This document shows positions 6,169 through 9,489 of a stretch of 9,489 nt of DNA, piece after piece. The DNA lies in the NCBI GenBank assembly GCA_025928215.1, contig JAICJW010000155.1:1-9489 (forward strand), in the 5' to 3' direction. The DNA comes from Chloroflexia bacterium (lineage in GTDB: Bacteria; Chloroflexota; Chloroflexia; Thermomicrobiales; JALYUS01). Position 1 is the stretch's first letter. Every line of letters starts with the position of its first letter. A model generated the notes under the pieces. It saw nothing but the letters and a program-made list of their open reading frames with translations, made no database searches and was not told the origin of the DNA. A program made the position numbers and the translations under genes.

Positions 6169-7500
6169 TCAATCCATCGCCGGTTGCTCGATGATCGGCG
6201 CGGACGGGCGCATGCCGCCCGCCTCCATCGCGTTCCCGAGACTCATCAGCGGGCTAATCAAGATGTTGGAAATGATCGCGAGCATGACGAAGGCGATAAA
6301 CAGGCCGGGGCCGACGAGACCGAGCGCCTTCCCTTGCTGCGCGACGACGAGAATCATCAGCCCCTTCGCATTCGTCATCGCGATCATCTTGACCGTTGAG
6401 GCCGTATCCAGCCCCACCGCCAGTCCGGGGAGCGCGCCGAGCACCTTCGCGAGCGTCCCGGCGACGATGACGATGAGCATGCCCCCGATCAGTGCGGGCT
6501 TGAGGAGATGGAGGTCCGTACTGAAGCCGGTCAGAGCGAGGAAAACGGGGATGAGGATGAGGGTCGTCATCTGCGCCAGTGGCCCGCGCAGGCTGGCGCG
6601 GAACGACGGGCTGAACGGCATCGCGGCGCCGAGCAGGAACGGGCCGAGCATCACATTGAGATCGAGCCGGGAGGTCATCCACCCCGTCAGAACGAGGAGC
6701 GCGACCAGCATCACGAAGAGATCGGGCGAGGCCGTGTCGAAGATGCCTGGGCGGCGCGCTTCCAGCCGGTTGCCGAGGATGCGGAAGCCAACGAGCAGCG
6801 CAATCGCCAGCAGCGCGAAGAGGCCGATGCGCCGGAAGGCGGGCACCGCGCCCGCGTGCTTCGCCACATCCGCCGCCTGCGCGACGACGAGGAACATCAG
6901 CAGCGTGATAACGGCGGCGGCGGCGACCGTCAGCCGCCCCAACTCCGTATCGAACAGCTTGCGCTCGTACAGCACGAGGACGGCGACCGGAAAGGCGCTG
7001 ACGGCGAAGCCCGCGCCGAGGATGAGGATGAAGGCGAGATTGCCGACGCCGGGCAGTTTGAACGCCGGGTCCGTGATGAGCGCGGAGACCGGCCACGCGA
7101 GCAGCACCGGAATACCGACCGACGCCACGCTCAGCACGAGCACGCGCGGAATCCGCCCCTTCAGCAGCCGCAGGTCGAGGTCCAGCCCCGCGACGAACAT
7201 CAGGAACATCAGGCCGAGCTGACCGAGAATGTTGAGGATGTCCCGGCTCGCCTGCGGGAAGAGCGCGTTATCGTGCGCCGCGCCGAAGACTGTCGGGCCA
7301 AGCAGAATGCCGGCGATGATCTCGCCAACGACGCGCGATTGGCCGAGCCGCACGGCAATTCCCCCGCAGAGCCGGGCGGCAAGGAGGATCGCGACGAGGG
7401 CGAGAAAGGTCTTCTGGATACTCGTCATCGCGCTGGTGTTCGTCAGATGCTGATGAATCCAACTGCCGAAATCGAGGAGGATCGGTTGCACCACATCCAT
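6169..7500 (-). CDS. CPA2 (CHX/KefB-like) cation:proton antiporter, membrane domain only
   Basis: The product has 443 residues, ATG at 7500 to TGA at 6171-6169, with GAGAGGGA about six bases upstream of the ATG. About twelve hydrophobic segments span residues 28-420. Family signatures are visible: SRVVGEIIAGILLGPTVFG (55-73); LGLMFLMFVAGLDLDL (95-110); FAVSAFPVAVLVLYE (165-179, where relatives have a T-A-F-P-V-L-A-R-I-L type stretch); LNVMLGPFLLGAAMP (281-295); LIPVFLALTGFSTDL (316-330); and TNAKGLMILVVAQQG (376-390, the MNTRGL block). Members exchange H+ for Na+ or K+ across the inner membrane. No TrkA-N or universal-stress domain follows, as in short members. Residues 191-203 read TVAAAAVITLLMF, where relatives carry N-D or D-D; the ion-binding acidic residue seems absent, so electroneutral or altered transport is possible. 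An alternative start is Met25 (7428). The gene is upstream of the FHA operon on the same strand; co-transcription is possible but a palindrome intervenes. Confidence 0.9.
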   Translation of the reverse strand: MDVVQPILLDFGSWIHQHLTNTSAMTSIQKTFLALVAILLAARLCGGIAVRLGQSRVVGEIIAGILLGPTVFGAAHDNALFPQASRDILNILGQLGLMFLMFVAGLDLDLRLLKGRIPRVLVLSVASVGIPVLLAWPVSALITDPAFKLPGVGNLAFILILGAGFAVSAFPVAVLVLYERKLFDTELGRLTVAAAAVITLLMFLVVAQAADVAKHAGAVPAFRRIGLFALLAIALLVGFRILGNRLEARRPGIFDTASPDLFVMLVALLVLTGWMTSRLDLNVMLGPFLLGAAMPFSPSFRASLRGPLAQMTTLILIPVFLALTGFSTDLHLLKPALIGGMLIVIVAGTLAKVLGALPGLAVGLDTASTVKMIAMTNAKGLMILVVAQQGKALGLVGPGLFIAFVMLAIISNILISPLMSLGNAMEAGGMRPSAPIIEQPAMD

Positions 7501-7532
7501 ACGATTCCCTCTCTCATGCCGCGAACGTATCG

Positions 7533-7776
7533 GTCAGATCGTTCGCCCCGCCCTCCGACGGGTAGCACCCTCAACGATGTATCTTCAACGCTCGTATCAT
7601 GACATGGGCAATGCGAGTTGTTCTGCCTGTTGCCACTATCTTATTCGGAAATGTAGACGGCGCAAGAGAAAGAATGGTTCCGCGTAAAATCAGCGTTTCC
7701 TCCCTATGCTGGAAGGAAAACTCGTGTCATCCAATCTCTCCCATGATCGTCCGTACATGTCAGATCGATTGCCCCG
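7533..7776. repeat. Two copies of an 18-nt direct repeat (7533-7550 and 7759-7776)
   Basis: GTCAGATCGTTCGCCCCG at 7533-7550 and GTCAGATCGATTGCCCCG at 7759-7776 agree at 16 of 18 positions. One copy lies 33 bases upstream of the antiporter start codon; the other ends six bases before the -35 candidate of the beta-helix gene. Placement suggests a shared regulator for the divergent pair. Confidence 0.45.
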
Positions 7777-7782
7777 GAGCGC

Positions 7783-7812
7783 TTGACCGCGGGACGCTGT
7801 CCGAAATATTCT
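7783..7812 (+). promoter_or_regulatory. Candidate sigma-70-type promoter for the beta-helix protein gene
   Basis: TTGACC at 7783-7788 (5 of 6 to consensus) and TATTCT at 7807-7812 (4 of 6) are separated by 18 bases. A start near 7819 would leave a leader of about 49 nt before the ATG at 7868. Confidence 0.45.
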
Positions 7813-7867
7813 GCGCGTGTTGTCGGTTTTCGTCCGCACTATTGAGGATCGAGGAAAGTAGGGACAC

Positions 7868-9489
7868 ATGTACCACTGGTTCTCACGTCCGCGTATGGGC
7901 ACCGGTCGTGCTGCATCCTGGCTGATTGGGATTGCGCTCATCATGAGTCTTCCCCTGTCGCTCGGGCCTGTGACCGGCGTACACGCGGCCCCTCTCTCTG
8001 TCACCGTCACGACAACTGCGGACAGCGACAGCAACTGCGCGACGACGGGCGACGCTCCCTGCTCGCTGCGCGATGCAATCCGCTACGCCAACGGGCGCAC
8101 GACTGCCGACACGACGACGATCACCCTGCCCGCCGGCACCTACAACCTCACGCACACGGGGTATTGTGAGGATGCCGCCGCCACCGGCGATCTCGATATC
8201 ACGCAGAACGTCATCCTCAATGGCGCCGACCCGGCGACGACGATCATAGACGGGATGGGCAGCGACCGCGTTTTCGACATGAGGAGTAGTACGCGAACGG
8301 TCTCCATCACCAATGTGACGGTCCGCGGTGGCGTCTCCCCCATCAGCTGCGGGAGTAGCGGCGGGGGCATTACGATGGTCGGCAACGTCACACTGACAAA
8401 TGTTGTCGTGACAGGCAACACGGCGCGCTCAGTGGGCGGCATCAACGGTATCGGCAATCTCACGCTCATCAACAGTACCGTGCGCGACAACCATGCGTGC
8501 GGCCCCGGCGGCATCCGCAGCGGTAATGGGACCCTGACACTGATCAATAGTACCGTGAGCGGCAACGTCGCCAGTTCGACCCTGCCGGCGCCGAGCCTCG
8601 GCGGCTGTCCTGGCGGGGTGCGCGGCTATGCGGGCGGTATTGATACCAGCACCGTGACCCACATCACGAACAGCACGATCAGCGGTAACAGCAATACATG
8701 GGGAGCGTCCGACGACGCGGGCGGCATCCGGACGAGCGGCACGACGACCGTCGCCTACAGTACGATCGCGGGCAATGCCATCTCCAGCAGTTCCGGCAGC
8801 GCGGGCGGTATCCTCAATCGTGTCGCCGGGTCCTCGCTCACGATTCAGGGCACGATTTTTTCCGGGAACGCGGGCGGAAGCTGCGCGAATATAGGAACGC
8901 TGACCTCGCAGGGATACAACCTCTCCGATGATTTCTCCTGTTCCCTCAACCAAGGCACCGATTTCCCCGGCACGTCCGCAAATCTCGGCGATCTGGCGAG
9001 TAATGGCGGGCCGACGCAGACACACGCACTGCTCGCCGGCAGTCGCGCGATTGACGCGGGTGGGACGAGCGCGAATGGCTGCCCGAATACGGATCAGCGC
9101 GGCATCACGCGCCCTCAACCAGCGGGCGGTCAGTGCGACATCGGCGCGGTTGAGCAGATCACGCCGCCCCCGACACCAACCAACCTGGCGGCGACCGGCT
9201 CGACGTACAACTCCGTCACCTGGACCTGGTCCAATCCCGATCCCACCGCCTATATCGCCGTCACCGATGGCTCCAACACCTTCGGCCTCGCCGCCGGTAC
9301 CACCTCCTACACCAAGTACGGCGTCCCCTATGGCGGCTATGCCGGCATCAGCATCGCCGCCTTCCATGACTTCAGTGCGGTCTCGGCGTGGACGCCGTAC
9401 GTCTTCGGCCTGACCACGCCGATCATCCCCTACAACCCCCACACCACCGGCGCCACCACCAGTTCGGTCAGTTTCGGCTGGAGCAACTA
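7868..9489 (+). CDS. Secreted beta-helix protein, CSLREA-type / choice-of-anchor Q, with fibronectin-III-like C-terminal part (partial, 3' end outside window)
   Basis: Starting at ATG 7868 the frame is open to the window edge: 540 codons plus two bases. Only a weak ribosome site (AGTAGGG at 7857-7863) precedes it; ATG at 7895 would remove the charged N-terminus. Residues 1-41 are a Sec signal peptide with a hydrophobic core at 17-32 and GVHA before the cut. Residues 64-75 read PCSLRDAIRYAN, the motif of CSLREA-domain secreted proteins. Residues about 145-335 are right-handed beta-helix rungs with repeated LTLINSTVxxN, HITNSTISGN, VAYSTIAGN and LTIQGTIFSGN. Residues 376-428 contain NGGPTQTHAL, AIDAG and DQRGITRPQ...DIGAVE, the choice-of-anchor Q signature. 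After ITPPPTPTNL comes an Fn3-like segment (about 437-517) and the start of a second. The protein probably sits on the cell surface or is released. Anchor Q proteins usually end in a sorting signal, not visible here. Ligand unknown. Confidence 0.88.
   Translation, partial: MYHWFSRPRMGTGRAASWLIGIALIMSLPLSLGPVTGVHAAPLSVTVTTTADSDSNCATTGDAPCSLRDAIRYANGRTTADTTTITLPAGTYNLTHTGYCEDAAATGDLDITQNVILNGADPATTIIDGMGSDRVFDMRSSTRTVSITNVTVRGGVSPISCGSSGGGITMVGNVTLTNVVVTGNTARSVGGINGIGNLTLINSTVRDNHACGPGGIRSGNGTLTLINSTVSGNVASSTLPAPSLGGCPGGVRGYAGGIDTSTVTHITNSTISGNSNTWGASDDAGGIRTSGTTTVAYSTIAGNAISSSSGSAGGILNRVAGSSLTIQGTIFSGNAGGSCANIGTLTSQGYNLSDDFSCSLNQGTDFPGTSANLGDLASNGGPTQTHALLAGSRAIDAGGTSANGCPNTDQRGITRPQPAGGQCDIGAVEQITPPPTPTNLAATGSTYNSVTWTWSNPDPTAYIAVTDGSNTFGLAAGTTSYTKYGVPYGGYAGISIAAFHDFSAVSAWTPYVFGLTTPIIPYNPHTTGATTSSVSFGWSN

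Larger units (their letters stand above)
7501..7867. other. Divergent intergenic control region (antiporter / beta-helix protein)
   Basis: I find no gene in these 367 bases, which look richer in A and T than the flanking genes. The region contains the starts of two divergent transcription units, an 18-nt near-repeat and a promoter candidate for the plus-strand gene, annotated separately. I could not place a convincing -35/-10 pair for the antiporter gene. Confidence 0.6.

Noticed and set aside
6508..7602. Plus-strand 364-residue open frame opposite the antiporter
   Set aside because: The extreme Glu/Arg/Gln/Asp content is what the antisense of a hydrophobic membrane-protein gene gives; the antiporter motifs decide the strand.
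7599..7925. Plus-strand 108-residue open frame in the divergent intergenic region
   Set aside because: It overlaps the start and signal peptide of the beta-helix gene in another frame, lacks a ribosome site and has no recognisable motif.
8429..9442. Minus-strand 337-residue Gly/Arg/Ala-rich open frame opposite the beta-helix gene
   Set aside because: It is a shadow of repetitive GC-rich coding sequence; the plus strand has signal peptide, beta-helix and anchor Q motifs.

Overview
The window looks like chromosomal DNA of a high-GC, free-living bacterium. Three features hint at Chloroflexota (Thermomicrobia-like): a Gly-rich secreted protein with a YHVFLT-type C-terminal domain, a choice-of-anchor-Q style beta-helix protein, and FHA/zinc-ribbon proteins. 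This placement is an inference from protein style only, with modest confidence. I see no phage, transposase or CRISPR sequence.

Layout. (1) 1-435, plus strand: C-terminal third of a FAD/NAD(P) disulfide reductase, cut by the window edge. (2) 436-882: a non-protein-coding gap that holds a selenocysteine tRNA gene (selC) at 580-674, with UCA anticodon, 6-bp D stem with 4-nt loop, long variable arm and G73, plus a candidate promoter. The organism therefore probably reads some UGA codons as selenocysteine. (3) 883-2112, minus: an exported (Tat-like signal) glycine-repeat protein with its own promoter and a strong Shine-Dalgarno. (4) 2113-2484: intergenic, with an 11-bp tandem repeat and a hairpin plus T-run that can terminate the operon entering from the right. 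(5) 2485-6059, minus: a tight three-gene operon transcribed in the order FHA-FHA-zinc ribbon protein (5265-6059), FHA-FHA-flavoprotein fusion (2946-5252), four-helix membrane protein (2485-2949). The junctions are a stop codon inside the next gene's ribosome site and an ATGA overlap. (6) 6169-7500, minus: a CPA2/CHX-like cation:proton antiporter that appears to lack the usual transmembrane Asp; a perfect 15-bp palindrome separates it from the FHA operon. (7) 7501-7867: divergent intergenic region with an 18-nt near-repeat placed before each of the two flanking genes. (8) 7868 to the right edge, plus: a secreted CSLREA-type/choice-of-anchor-Q beta-helix protein running into fibronectin-III-like sequence, cut by the window edge.

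The most unusual unit is the FHA operon. Four FHA (phosphothreonine-binding) domains, a zinc ribbon, an FAD/NAD(P) oxidoreductase-like domain and a small integral membrane protein are translationally coupled. I infer a membrane-associated redox system controlled by Ser/Thr phosphorylation. Both FHA proteins also carry a (Q/E)TVL peptide outside their folded domains that could be the phosphorylated ligand. No kinase is in the window, and the chemistry is unknown.
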